Shown here: in pieces, positions 6,091-6,118 of the stretch | Layout of the letters: each line of letters opens with the position of its first letter | Numbering within the stretch: the first letter of the stretch is position 1 | Assembly: GCA_944381295.1 (NCBI GenBank) | Contig: CALWKP010000012.1 | Span: 1 to 6,118, forward strand | Length of the DNA: 6,118 nt | Source of the DNA: an uncultured Clostridia bacterium | Lineage (GTDB): Bacteria; Bacillota; Clostridia; Oscillospirales; Acutalibacteraceae | Direction of reading: 5' to 3' | The notes under the pieces: generated by a model | The model's database searches: none | Told to the model about the DNA's origin: nothing | Seen by the model: the letters and a program-made list of their open reading frames with translations, nothing else | Made by a program: the position numbers and the translations under genes

Positions 6091-6118
6091 GCAAAAAACG
6101 CCTATTTGTTAGTAACGT

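Noticed and set aside
6027..6118. tRNA 3' end as an integration (att) site
   Set aside because: No direct repeat of the tRNA 3' end and no integrase gene is visible in the window. The sequence after the terminator (6091-6118) is too short to interpret.

Overview
The window looks like a chromosomal stretch from a Gram-positive anaerobe of class Clostridia, possibly an Oscillospiraceae/Ruminococcaceae-type gut bacterium. The grounds are strong AGGAGG-type ribosome binding sites, sigma-A-like promoters, a Firmicutes-style ZapA, and a glycogen phosphorylase next to a cytoplasmic GH13 enzyme. The placement below class level is inference from gene content and style, not from a search.

Layout. Positions 1-378 (minus strand) hold the 5' part of zapA, which begins at a TTG codon and runs off the left edge. 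Positions 379-801 are a divergent control region. It holds a zapA promoter on the minus strand, a doubtful 26-codon ORF with a very good Shine-Dalgarno (599-679), a near-consensus promoter for glgP (676-704), and a GC-rich inverted repeat in the glgP leader (745-778). Positions 802-3276 encode glycogen phosphorylase GlgP (824 aa). Positions 3277-3481 hold an unusually ordered palindromic element: a 22-bp outer stem encloses three perfect hairpins to form a four-way junction, and the third hairpin may act as a terminator or attenuator. Positions 3482-5374 encode a 630-aa GH13 alpha-glucan hydrolase of the neopullulanase/cyclomaltodextrinase type. Positions 5409-5768 encode a 119-aa protein I do not recognise, in more A+T-rich DNA, followed in the same frame by 35 stop-free codons (5769-5873). 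The right end carries an independent tRNA-Arg(ACG) unit with an extended -10 promoter, a hairpin leader, the tRNA with encoded CCA, and a strong intrinsic terminator (6041-6090).

Function. GlgP removes glucose from alpha-1,4 chains as glucose-1-phosphate and stalls near branch points. The GH13 enzyme has no visible export signal, so it probably acts in the cytoplasm on the short or branched maltodextrins left over. Together they make a plausible glycogen/maltodextrin breakdown pair, with the structured intergenic element placed where it could set the ratio of the two messages. ZapA (FtsZ-ring stabiliser) and the tRNA are unrelated neighbours. The best candidate for something undescribed is the four-way-junction element at 3292-3421. 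The second is the 119-aa orphan with its in-frame tail after the stop codon.
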